Assembly: GCF_046614695.1 (NCBI RefSeq)
Contig: NZ_JBKKHQ010000012.1
Span: forward strand, 248,001 to 312,000
From: Pokkaliibacter sp046614695
GTDB lineage: Bacteria > Pseudomonadota > Gammaproteobacteria > Pseudomonadales > Balneatricaceae
Direction: 5' to 3'
DNA: 64,000 nucleotides
How positions within the stretch are numbered: position 1 is the first letter of the stretch; every line of letters begins with the position of its first letter. Under the pieces are notes generated by a model. That model was not told the DNA's origin. It saw nothing but the letters and a program-made list of their open reading frames with translations, and made no database searches. Of this stretch, positions 43,712 to 51,426 are shown piece by piece. The translations under genes and the position numbers were made by a program.

Positions 43712-44494
43712 CTAGAGGGCTTCCGGCTGCTGGGAAAGCGTTTTTAACCAGTCCTGCAGGCGCTTTTGCAGACCTGTGGATTGCAGGAGCTGATCCGGCT
43801 TGAGGTTAGGGCGTTCCATCGGCAAAGAGAGCGGCGCACGACCTTCTGCCTGACCAACACTGAAGACCGGCAGATCAGTATCAAGAAAGCGCGGCAGGCC
43901 AAATGCGGCCAGCATGGCATAGCTGCAGCGAAAGCCGTTCTCTGTGGTGGCTGCCCATAAACCCCGTTGCAGCGGCAGGCCCAGCGGACCGAGTAGCCAC
44001 AAGGGTGCCGTCAGCCAGCGGCGGACTTTGAGTCCGGGAAGATAGCGTGCCAGCGGCAGGTTAATAAAACGCGGGTTGAGCAGAGTTGCACCCTGAATCG
44101 CCTGCTGATTGGGGCCGCTGGCGAAGCGCAATGCCAAGGCACCGCCAGTGCCAACACCGACCAGTACGATAGGGCGTTTGATCGGGTCATGGCGGCGCAA
44201 CTCAAGGCAAAGATCCGCCAGGTCATCTTCCAGCTGACGGGGGTAATCCAGATCGCCCCACTTGCCTTGATGGCCTCGCAATTCGGGAGTGAATACATTG
44301 GCAAAGGGCAACAGCGTTTTGGCCAGAGACGCGACACTGGCCGAATTGCAGCCCAGATCCGGTAACAGGATGAGATCAATATCCTGACCGTCACTGTATT
44401 GCCTGAAGTAGAGTGTTTCACCATCGCGAGCAGCCAAATCCATTAATGGCGGCAGCTCGGCATGAGCGGGGCGCGAAGAAATCTGCGCATTCAT
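43712..44494 (-). CDS. Alpha/beta-hydrolase-like protein lacking the nucleophile serine
   Basis: The 260-residue protein has the alpha/beta-hydrolase layout: an oxyanion-loop-like LLPDLGCNSASVASL, FTPELRGHQGKWG, then the nucleophile elbow. The elbow reads GVGTGG in place of GxSxGG, so Gly replaces the catalytic serine. Either the protein is a non-catalytic member or it uses another residue. The C-terminal region has LPVFSVGQAEGR, without a clear catalytic His. No signal peptide is visible. The start at 44494 is next to the exonuclease gene on the same strand (five bases apart), so the two are probably co-transcribed. Confidence 0.78.
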   Translation of the reverse strand: MNAQISSRPAHAELPPLMDLAARDGETLYFRQYSDGQDIDLILLPDLGCNSASVASLAKTLLPFANVFTPELRGHQGKWGDLDYPRQLEDDLADLCLELRRHDPIKRPIVLVGVGTGGALALRFASGPNQQAIQGATLLNPRFINLPLARYLPGLKVRRWLTAPLWLLGPLGLPLQRGLWAATTENGFRCSYAMLAAFGLPRFLDTDLPVFSVGQAEGRAPLSLPMERPNLKPDQLLQSTGLQKRLQDWLKTLSQQPEAL

Positions 44495-44499
44495 AGTGT

Positions 44500-44991
44500 T
44501 CAGAATGTTCCTACCTGCCTCAAAGCCAGCTGAAGAAGCCGAGCATCATCACCTGCCCGGTGGCGTGTCAGTTTAAAGTTGCGGCTGACCTGATCCTTGA
44601 TGGCTCCCCAGTAGGTTGCCTGCTTTTCAGTAAGTAGTACTCGAAGTGAATCTAGCCGGAAGTGCTGATTGACGCCAGCGTAATAAAATAACAGGGAAAG
44701 CCAGGTTGAGTCGAATCCCCAGGCGTCGCTGTAGACTTTTTGTCCTGCCAGCAGAGTATTGAGTCGCCTGGCCACAAGTGCCACCGGCAAGCCTTCCTGT
44801 TGCAGCATTTCCCGGGAGATCCGGTGAATGGCAGCAGCCTCTTCGCTCCAGTGAGTCCAGTCCTCTTCCGGGCGAATAAGAAAGCTTTCACTGGTGCCAT
44901 CAGGCAGCGCCACACCGATCTCGATGGGATAGCTGCCTGAGCCGAAGCCAGAGGCTTCAATGTCCAGAATTATGGGTAGTGATTCGGTCAA
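44500..44991 (-). CDS. DEDDh-family 3'-5' exonuclease
   Basis: The protein has the three exonuclease motifs. Exo I is in ILDIEASGFGSGSYPIEIG (Asp10, Glu12). Exo II has an aspartate in AWGFDSTWLSLLF. Exo III is in RHRAGDDARLL (His and Asp five residues apart), which identifies the DEDDh class. The substrate (RNA or DNA) cannot be told. No ATG lies near the motifs. I infer a TTG start at 44991 behind GAGGTG, giving 163 residues. The open frame extends to 45507, but that would cover the hemY start on the other strand. Confidence 0.8.
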   Translation of the reverse strand: MTESLPIILDIEASGFGSGSYPIEIGVALPDGTSESFLIRPEEDWTHWSEEAAAIHRISREMLQQEGLPVALVARRLNTLLAGQKVYSDAWGFDSTWLSLLFYYAGVNQHFRLDSLRVLLTEKQATYWGAIKDQVSRNFKLTRHRAGDDARLLQLALRQVGTF

Positions 44992-45307
44992 ACCGCACCT
45001 CGACAAAGGCTCCTTGACGGAGTCCCCGTCTGATTCAGACGTTGCCGCGGGCAACGCTGCCGGTGTTGCTACACTGAGTGCAGGAGTAACAACCGGGGTA
45101 ACATCAAGGGTATCCCGTATCCTAAAAATTTTGTTGCCGTTAAAAGGCTGTCCAGATTGATCTGTCTCCAGCCGGACGGCATTGTTTGCGATAAACTGTC
45201 CCGACACAATAGGGTCCCTTACTGCTGCGACCTGTGCAGACAGTGTCAGACCCGCGCCCGGGACATCCTTCCGACACAACCTGCTAATAATAAGGAGCAA
45301 GGCATCC
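44992..45307. other. Divergent intergenic region between the exonuclease gene and hemY
   Basis: This 316-base gap has no independent gene. It holds the hemY leader, with AAGGAG about ten bases before its ATG, and the exonuclease upstream region. The open frame reading through it on both strands looks like non-coding extension. No known operator is recognised. Confidence 0.45.
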
Positions 45308-46687
45308 ATGGCACAACCTGCTGCCCCACAACAGACGTCAAAGCGCATTATTGTTGTCGGAGGCGGCATCTCTGGCCTGGCTTCAGCATGGTTCTTGCAA
45401 CATCGGGGCCACATTGTGACGCTGCTTGAGTCCAAGGGGTCGTTGGGGGGAAATCTGGCGACATTGGAAGAGGCTGGTTTTCTGATTGAGCGAGGACCGA
45501 ACTCCACGCTGGATAATCGCCCGGCATTAGGCGAGCTTATTGATCATTTGGGACTGGCCGATGAGCGTCTGGCGCCCAGTTCTGCAGCCAAGCGCCGCTT
45601 TGTGGTGCGTGATGGCAAGCTGGTGGCGTTACCCGGATCGCCCCAGGGTTTTCTTTCTACACCGCTCTTTAGCTGGAAAGCCAAGCTGCGTCTGGGGCTG
45701 GAGCCTTTTATTGGTAAGGCGGCCCATGAAGAGACGATTGCCGCATTTGTGCGCCGAAGACTCGGTAAGGAGTTTCTGGATTACGCCATTAACCCCTTTG
45801 TCAGCGGTGTGTACGCAGGCGATCCTGAAAAGCTGTCGGTGCAGGCCGCGACCGCTCGGGTGTATGAGCTGGAGAAAAGCCATGGCTCCTTGCTTAAAGG
45901 TGCGTGGTCATTAATGAAAGCACGAAAAAGCAAAACCCTCGAAACCGGCCCCAGCGGAACCCTGACCAGCTTTCGTGGCGGTTTGGGGCAGCTGGCCAGA
46001 GCGCTGGTGCAGCAACTGGAAAATCATCCCCACTGTCATGTTCGCACTCATGCCAACGTCGCCGCAGTAGAGCAAACCCGCTCAGGCTGGAGCGTGGCAT
46101 TCAATGATGAGCGCATCAATGCCGATGCCGTTGTACTGGCAACCCCGGCACACGTGACCGCCAGACTACTTGAATCACAGGCGCCTGAAGCCTCCAGCGC
46201 GCTGGAGAATATCGAGTATCCGGAAGTCCTGAGTATCAGCATGGCGTTTGACCGACAGCAGGTGGCTCACGCGCTGGATGGGTTTGGCATGCTGATTCCA
46301 CGCTGTGAAGGGGTGAAAACCCTGGGCACCTTATTTCCCTCCAGTATTTTTACGGGGCGAGCTCCCGCAGGCAAAGTGTTGCTAACGTCCTTTATTGGCG
46401 GCAGATTAAATCCGCAGGTTGCGGAACTGTCGGATCAGCAACTCAGCCGTCAGGTACTGGCCGATATTGCTCCGCTGCTTGGCATTGTTGGGCAGCCTGA
46501 ACACACCTGGGTGACTCGTTGGCCGCAGGCGATTCCTCAGTATGAAGTAGGGCATCTTGAGCGGCTGGCCGAGATTGAAACCGCACTGGCTGAGTTGCCG
46601 GGACTGTATCTTCGCAGTAACTGGCGCGATGGTATTTCGGTGGCGGACTGTATTCAGCAGGCGGCATTGCTGGCGGAGCGCCTCTGA
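45308..46687 (+). CDS. hemY: Protoporphyrinogen oxidase, FAD-dependent (HemY type)
   Basis: This enzyme oxidises protoporphyrinogen IX to protoporphyrin IX, the penultimate step of haem synthesis, with FAD. The 459-residue protein begins with the dinucleotide motif RIIVVGGGISGLASAWFL and SLGGNLATLEEAGFLIERGPNS. The family block FLDYAINPFVSGVYAGDPEKLSV lies near residue 155, and the C-terminus has LYLRSNWRDGISVADCI. The start at 45308 follows AAGGAG. Most gammaproteobacteria use HemG or HemJ, so this oxygen-linked type is a lineage marker. A weak terminator follows. Confidence 0.93.
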   Translation: MAQPAAPQQTSKRIIVVGGGISGLASAWFLQHRGHIVTLLESKGSLGGNLATLEEAGFLIERGPNSTLDNRPALGELIDHLGLADERLAPSSAAKRRFVVRDGKLVALPGSPQGFLSTPLFSWKAKLRLGLEPFIGKAAHEETIAAFVRRRLGKEFLDYAINPFVSGVYAGDPEKLSVQAATARVYELEKSHGSLLKGAWSLMKARKSKTLETGPSGTLTSFRGGLGQLARALVQQLENHPHCHVRTHANVAAVEQTRSGWSVAFNDERINADAVVLATPAHVTARLLESQAPEASSALENIEYPEVLSISMAFDRQQVAHALDGFGMLIPRCEGVKTLGTLFPSSIFTGRAPAGKVLLTSFIGGRLNPQVAELSDQQLSRQVLADIAPLLGIVGQPEHTWVTRWPQAIPQYEVGHLERLAEIETALAELPGLYLRSNWRDGISVADCIQQAALLAERL

Positions 46688-46702
46688 ACCTTTCAGGGTC
46701 TG

Positions 46703-46726
46703 GTCTGGCGCAGACGGTTTTTTTTT
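46703..46726 (+). terminator. Weak rho-independent terminator after hemY
   Basis: A 5-bp GTCTG/CAGAC stem with loop GCG and GG is followed by nine T, 15 bases after the hemY stop. Confidence 0.65.
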
Positions 46727-46836
46727 GATGCCTTCACCAAACGACAACTTTTTCCTTAAGGAATGATTGTCACCTAACTGTCATAACTTGGTCATATCCT
46801 GTGCGGATACCTCCATGTTCACGGCAGATTCCTACG

Positions 46837-48609
46837 ATGTCTGATGTCGCCCTTCATAGCGAGCTTGAGCTGCTGCTAAGCGAAAAGCGGCTTTTTCCGC
46901 ATTTCCAGCCGCTGGTTGATCTTGCCACGGGTGATATTTATGGCTACGAAGCGCTGATTCGCGGGCCTGTGGACAGCCCACTGGCGATGCCGGACAAGCT
47001 TTTTAGTGTTGCTCGGGCGGCTGGCCGATTACAGGAGCTGGAGCTTCTGTGCCGTCGCCTCAGTATTGAGTCCTATGTGTCCCTGAATCTGGGGGCACGC
47101 CTCTTCCTGAATGTCAGCGCTGAGTTACTGATGGACCCGGAATATCCGAGTGGTTTGACGCTGGCGCTGATTAATCAGTTGGGACTGGCTCCTGAACGTA
47201 TCGTTATGGAGCTTTCCGAACAGCATCCCTTCGAGGACTATGCGCTGGCCCGTCAGGTGGTCAATCATTACCGCAACATGGGGTTTCGTATTGCTATTGA
47301 TGATATCGGCAGCGGCTATTCCGGCCTGCGTCTCTGGCTTGAGATGGCGCCGGATTACGTCAAGCTCGACAAGCACTTTGTTCATGGCATCGATACCCAG
47401 CCGGTCAAACGCGAGTTCGTTAAGGCAATGGTCGCCATTGCTCAGGGCGTGAATGCCACGCTGGTGGCGGAAGGCATCGAAACCCTGGATGAGCTGCGTT
47501 CAATTCAGTCGATGGGGATTGGCGTCGGGCAGGGTTTCTTAATGGGCCGTCCTCATCCTAAACCGCATTTATTACTGAGTCAGGAACGCATCGTCGGTGA
47601 AAGTTATACGCCGCGTACCATGGCTTCTCGTAGCAGTGATTCTGCCGCCAGTGTACAAACCACAGTCGACCCGATTCTGCCGGACACCATTCTTGGCAGT
47701 GTCGCCAGCTATTTTCAGGAGCATCCGCAAATCTCTGCGCTACCGGTAGTTCAGCAGGGCAAGCCAGTTGGACTGGTCAAGCGCACGGTGCTGATGGAGA
47801 CGTTCTCAACTCAGTACGGGCGGGCGCTCTATGAAAACAAGCCGGTCAAACGCTTTATGGATTCCACACCACTGATTGTTGAGGCGAGCCTGCCGCTTGA
47901 GAAAGTCAGTCAGGCACTGACTGAAGCGGTTAAAGTGGATATCGGCGACAGCTTTATCATTACCGAGAAAGGCTATTACTCCGGTCTGGGTAGTGTTCGT
48001 GATGTACTTCGCAAGATGACCGATCTGCAGGTGCAGCATGCCCGCTATGCCAATCCTCTGACTCAGTTGCCGGGTAATGTGGTGATCAGTCAGGAAGTGG
48101 AGAACCTGCTGCGTACCGGCACGGATTTCCGTATCGCTTATTGCGATTTGAATAACTTCAAACCCTTCAATGACCACTACGGCTTTGCCCGTGGCGATGA
48201 AGTGATTCGCTTTGTCGGCGATTTGCTGGTGCGGTTCTGTCAGGGGCGCGACACGCTGGTGGGTCACATCGGTGGCGATGACTTTATTGTCATCTTCCGC
48301 GACAACGGCTGGCAAAGCACTCTGCAAAAAGCCCTCGATCATTTCGCCCGGGACATCGAGAACTTCTATGATTCCCAGGATCTGATGGCCGGTGGTATTC
48401 CCGGTGTGGATCGCGAAGGTCAGCAGCGTTTCTTTAGCACCCTGAGCCTGGCTATCGCCGTGGTTCATCCTGATCCGATGGTTTGTGCCAGCTATAAAGA
48501 TGTCGGTGAACTGGCGGCGGTCGCCAAGCACGAAGCCAAGGAAAAGGGCAGTAACTGCCTGATCGAGTCCCGCGTCCATCTCCCGCCTCATTATCAACTT
48601 CGGGCCTGA
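46837..48609 (+). CDS. EAL-CBS-GGDEF protein, cyclic-di-GMP turnover
   Basis: The 590-residue cytoplasmic protein begins with an EAL phosphodiesterase domain (about 10-260). The set looks complete: YEALIRG, FLNVSAELL, MELSEQ, IDDIGSGYSGL, YVKLDKHFV, VAEGIET and GQGFLMGRP. A CBS pair follows (about 285-410, ISALPVVQQGKPVGLV and FIITEKGYYSGLGSV), which could bind an adenine nucleotide. The C-terminal GGDEF domain (about 415-590) reads GGDDF. The first motif residue is changed, so cyclase activity is doubtful. ATG 46837 gives the shortest plausible start; the ribosome-binding site is weak. Confidence 0.93.
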   Translation: MSDVALHSELELLLSEKRLFPHFQPLVDLATGDIYGYEALIRGPVDSPLAMPDKLFSVARAAGRLQELELLCRRLSIESYVSLNLGARLFLNVSAELLMDPEYPSGLTLALINQLGLAPERIVMELSEQHPFEDYALARQVVNHYRNMGFRIAIDDIGSGYSGLRLWLEMAPDYVKLDKHFVHGIDTQPVKREFVKAMVAIAQGVNATLVAEGIETLDELRSIQSMGIGVGQGFLMGRPHPKPHLLLSQERIVGESYTPRTMASRSSDSAASVQTTVDPILPDTILGSVASYFQEHPQISALPVVQQGKPVGLVKRTVLMETFSTQYGRALYENKPVKRFMDSTPLIVEASLPLEKVSQALTEAVKVDIGDSFIITEKGYYSGLGSVRDVLRKMTDLQVQHARYANPLTQLPGNVVISQEVENLLRTGTDFRIAYCDLNNFKPFNDHYGFARGDEVIRFVGDLLVRFCQGRDTLVGHIGGDDFIVIFRDNGWQSTLQKALDHFARDIENFYDSQDLMAGGIPGVDREGQQRFFSTLSLAIAVVHPDPMVCASYKDVGELAAVAKHEAKEKGSNCLIESRVHLPPHYQLRA

Positions 48610-48692
48610 GCAGCTATACTCCGCCTTTTGCTGCGGTTGATGCTCCGGGAGCGTTGGCCGGTGTCTGCAGCGGGTTCTACAAGGAGTGTGCT

Positions 48693-49373
48693 ATGTCAGG
48701 TTCTGCGTCGAAAGGTTTTCCCTCCGTCCGCTTTTCACGGGATGACGTCTCGTTAGTGAAGAACGAGGTGTCCTTTCAGGGCTTTTTTCGCATGCGAACC
48801 CTGACCGTCAACCATCCGCGTTTTCAGGGTGGAGAGATGACAATCACCCGGGAATTATTCGAGCGTGGTCGTGCCGTGGCGGTGTTGTTATTTGATCCTG
48901 CTGCGGAAGCCATCATTCTGGTTGAACAGTTTCGCACCGGAGCGCTAATGGCGCCGGATGCCCGTCTTGATGGCCAGGTTCGTCCGACTCATGCCTGGCA
49001 GCTGGAGCTGGTGGCTGGGATTGTTGAGGAAGGTGAAAGCGATGTGGATGTCGCTGGTCGCGAAGCCGAGGAGGAAGCCGGCGCAGTAGCCAGGGGCTTT
49101 TATCCGATGCTGGATTATCTGGTGTCACCGGGCGGTACCAATGAGCGCGTCGGAATTTATTGCGCCTGGGTGGATTCCTCATCGCTGGGCGGCGTTCACG
49201 GTCTTGAAACCGAAGGCGAGGATATTCAGGTTCATGTGGTGCCTTTTGCTGAGGCCTGTGAAGCCTGTGCCGATGGCCGTATAGATAATGCAGCGACACT
49301 GCTGGGTGTGCAGTGGTTCCAGCTTTACCGTGACAAGGTCATGGCGAACTGGAAAGCTCAGGGGCTTGTTTGA
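48693..49373 (+). CDS. nudF: ADP-ribose pyrophosphatase (Nudix)
   Basis: NudF hydrolyses ADP-ribose to AMP and ribose 5-phosphate. The Nudix box is intact: GIVEEGESDVDVAGREAEEEAGA at about residues 107-129, preceded by AVAVLLFDPAAEAIILVEQFR and followed by SPGGTNERVGIYCAWVD. AAGGAG sits about seven bases before ATG 48693, so the longer frame from 48654 is rejected. The next genes are yqiB, cpdA, yqiA and parE, the arrangement found in E. coli, so this is a conserved block. Confidence 0.93.
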   Translation: MSGSASKGFPSVRFSRDDVSLVKNEVSFQGFFRMRTLTVNHPRFQGGEMTITRELFERGRAVAVLLFDPAAEAIILVEQFRTGALMAPDARLDGQVRPTHAWQLELVAGIVEEGESDVDVAGREAEEEAGAVARGFYPMLDYLVSPGGTNERVGIYCAWVDSSSLGGVHGLETEGEDIQVHVVPFAEACEACADGRIDNAATLLGVQWFQLYRDKVMANWKAQGLV

Positions 49374-49541
49374 GCCTTCTCTTGCCCCCACATCCAAAGC
49401 CGTTCGCTTGTCTGGCTGGCAGCACTGAGAATGCGTGCTTTTATGGCGCTATCGGTGAAGTGCCCGCTCTGGCACTCCCGTGAGGGATCGTATAGAAAGT
49501 TTAAAGAGAGTCTTTGTACTCAAGAAGTTTAGGTTGGTGGA

Positions 49542-49994
49542 ATGGCAATTAAACGCAAGTATGTACCGGATCTGGCGCGCATCATGGCGGAGGGTGAAGC
49601 TAACTACCGCCGTCTGATGAAGCTGCTGCCGTCCCTTGAAGAAGGGGCGTCGTATCGGTATGGCCTGCATTTGCCGGACGGTCATCAGGGGGAGATTTCC
49701 CTGCGTGTGACTGACAGTTTTGCCTACACAACAGCCATAGAGGTCGAGCAGTCCCTTGGCAGCTCGCCCTGGCTCAAGGCGCCGCGCCTGCATGTGCGTC
49801 TTTACCATGATGCGCGAATTGCCGAGGTTATCGCGCCCAAGGGGCGCATGCTGTCCGGGGTCTATGTCTACCCCAATCCGGGAATGAAAGCGCCGGATGA
49901 AAAAGCCCAGCTCAATACCTTTCTGGCCGAATGGCTGAACCATTGCATCGACTACGGCTTAAGTCCGGAACGCGTCGATGTGATTCGACTCTAG
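49542..49994 (+). CDS. YqiB-like protein (DUF1249)
   Basis: This 150-residue protein belongs to DUF1249, the E. coli YqiB family, whose function is not established. Typical blocks are visible: YVPDLARIMAEGEANYRRLMKLLPSLEEG near the start, VEVEQSLGSSPWLKAPRLHVRLYHDARIAEV in the middle, and LNTFLAEWLNHCIDYGLSPERV at the end. No membrane segment is present. It lies 168 bases after nudF and 18 bases before cpdA, preserving the known synteny. Confidence 0.9.
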   Translation: MAIKRKYVPDLARIMAEGEANYRRLMKLLPSLEEGASYRYGLHLPDGHQGEISLRVTDSFAYTTAIEVEQSLGSSPWLKAPRLHVRLYHDARIAEVIAPKGRMLSGVYVYPNPGMKAPDEKAQLNTFLAEWLNHCIDYGLSPERVDVIRL

Positions 49995-50012
49995 CGCTAA
50001 CCGGTTTCTCTC

Positions 50013-50798
50013 TTGCCTCAGCATCTGCTTCATCTCACGGATCTTCACCTGACCCTGCCGGGACAGTTGCATCTGGGGGTTGACCCATGGCAACGCTGGC
50101 AGCAGGTGCTGAATACTCTTCATAAGCATATTGATACTCGGCAGGTGCCTCACCCTGATCTGGTGGTGTTGGGTGGTGACCTTGTGCATCACCCTGAGGG
50201 GGTTGAGGTCTACCAGCGCATGGCTGAGAGTCTGGAACCTCTGGGTGTCGACTGGGTTGCTGTACCTGGTAATCACGATGAAGCCAGCTGGATTCATGAT
50301 GCCCTGGCCGAGCGCCTGCCAAGCCAGCGTTGCCTCGGTAACTGGCAGCTCCTGTTGCTTGATAGCACTGCCCGACCTGACGGCAAAGGCCGTGGCGCGG
50401 TGGATGAATCTGCCCTCGCCGGGTTGGCTCAAGCGCTCGCGGAGCCTGAGAAGCATCATCAGCTGGTGATCATGCATCATCCGGTGCTGCCGGTGTTTAA
50501 TCAGTGGCAGGATGAGGTCATGGCGGAAAACAGCCGGTCATTGCTTGCGCACTTCGCTCAGGGTCAGCAGTTGCGTGGTGTGGTCTGTGGTCATGTGCAC
50601 CAGGCGCATCACTGGCGTGTCGGGGCCATCAATTACTGGTCGACACCGGCTGTATCCGGACAGTTTTTACCCCATGCGGGTGGTTTTGCCATTGAGCACC
50701 GTGCGCTGCAGGGGCTGCCGGCGGCGCGCTGGCTTCACCTGCATGAGGATGGTAGCATTCAAACCACTGTATATAGATTCAGGGAAATGCACGGCTGA
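50013..50798 (+). CDS. cpdA: 3',5'-cyclic-AMP phosphodiesterase (metallophosphoesterase)
   Basis: CpdA hydrolyses cyclic AMP. The 261-residue protein has the calcineurin-type metal motifs LTDLHL, LGGDLVHHPEG, VPGNHDE, IMHHPVLP and GHVHQAHH. Its start is a TTG at 50013, since no ATG is available upstream of the first motif and the ribosome-binding site is weak. The stop overlaps the yqiA start by one base (TGATG). It is the third gene of the nudF-yqiB-cpdA-yqiA-parE block. Confidence 0.92.
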   Translation: MPQHLLHLTDLHLTLPGQLHLGVDPWQRWQQVLNTLHKHIDTRQVPHPDLVVLGGDLVHHPEGVEVYQRMAESLEPLGVDWVAVPGNHDEASWIHDALAERLPSQRCLGNWQLLLLDSTARPDGKGRGAVDESALAGLAQALAEPEKHHQLVIMHHPVLPVFNQWQDEVMAENSRSLLAHFAQGQQLRGVVCGHVHQAHHWRVGAINYWSTPAVSGQFLPHAGGFAIEHRALQGLPAARWLHLHEDGSIQTTVYRFREMHG

Positions 50799-51367
50799 TG
50801 ACGCCTCACTTTATCTATCTTCACGGTTTTAACAGTGGTCCCAAGGCGGCAAAAGCGGCCGAATTACAGGCCTTTCTGGCGTCCCGGCAGCTGCCAGCGG
50901 CAGTGGTTCCGGAGTTGCACCACCGTCCCGCCAAAGCCATAGCGACAGTGAGTCAGCTGATTGAGTCGGCCGTTACACCGCCTGTGCTGGTCGGCAGTTC
51001 TCTTGGTGGTTACTACGCGACCTGGCTGGCGCAGCGCTATCAGCTGAAAGCGGTGCTGATTAACCCGGCCGTTGATGCGCCAGCACTGATGAGGCCGCGT
51101 ATCGGCATCGAAGTGGTCAACCCTTACACTCGCGACAGCTACATTCTGGACTCGCAACATGTGGAAGAGTTGCGCGCCATTCAGCTTGAGACACCGCCCA
51201 GCGAGCATCTGATGGTGCTGCTGCAAACGGGTGATGAAACCCTGGACTACCGCAAGGCAGAAACCTATTACGCTGGAGCCACTCTGGTGGTCGAAGAGGG
51301 TGGCAATCACCGCTTTGAAGGTTTCCCGGACCATTGTCCTGCTATTCTTGAATTCGCCCGGCGATAG
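50798..51367 (+). CDS. yqiA: YqiA-type esterase (alpha/beta hydrolase)
   Basis: YqiA is a small serine esterase. The 189-residue product shows FIYLHGFNSGPKAAKAAEL, the nucleophile elbow VGSSLGGYYATWLAQRY with catalytic Ser in GSSLG, LLQTGDETLDYRKA with Asp, and EGGNHRFEGFPDHC with His, so the triad is complete. The start overlaps cpdA by one base (TGATG), indicating translational coupling. parE follows 59 bases on. The physiological substrate is not known. Confidence 0.93.
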   Translation: MTPHFIYLHGFNSGPKAAKAAELQAFLASRQLPAAVVPELHHRPAKAIATVSQLIESAVTPPVLVGSSLGGYYATWLAQRYQLKAVLINPAVDAPALMRPRIGIEVVNPYTRDSYILDSQHVEELRAIQLETPPSEHLMVLLQTGDETLDYRKAETYYAGATLVVEEGGNHRFEGFPDHCPAILEFARR

Positions 51368-51426
51368 GCGTCTCGCCTGTCTGATTACCACGGGTTCTGT
51401 ACCCATTTCAGAAGAAGATTACGTGG

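Noticed and set aside
44992..45507. Long N-terminal extension of the exonuclease frame over hemY
   Set aside because: It would overlap the start of hemY and adds no recognisable domain.
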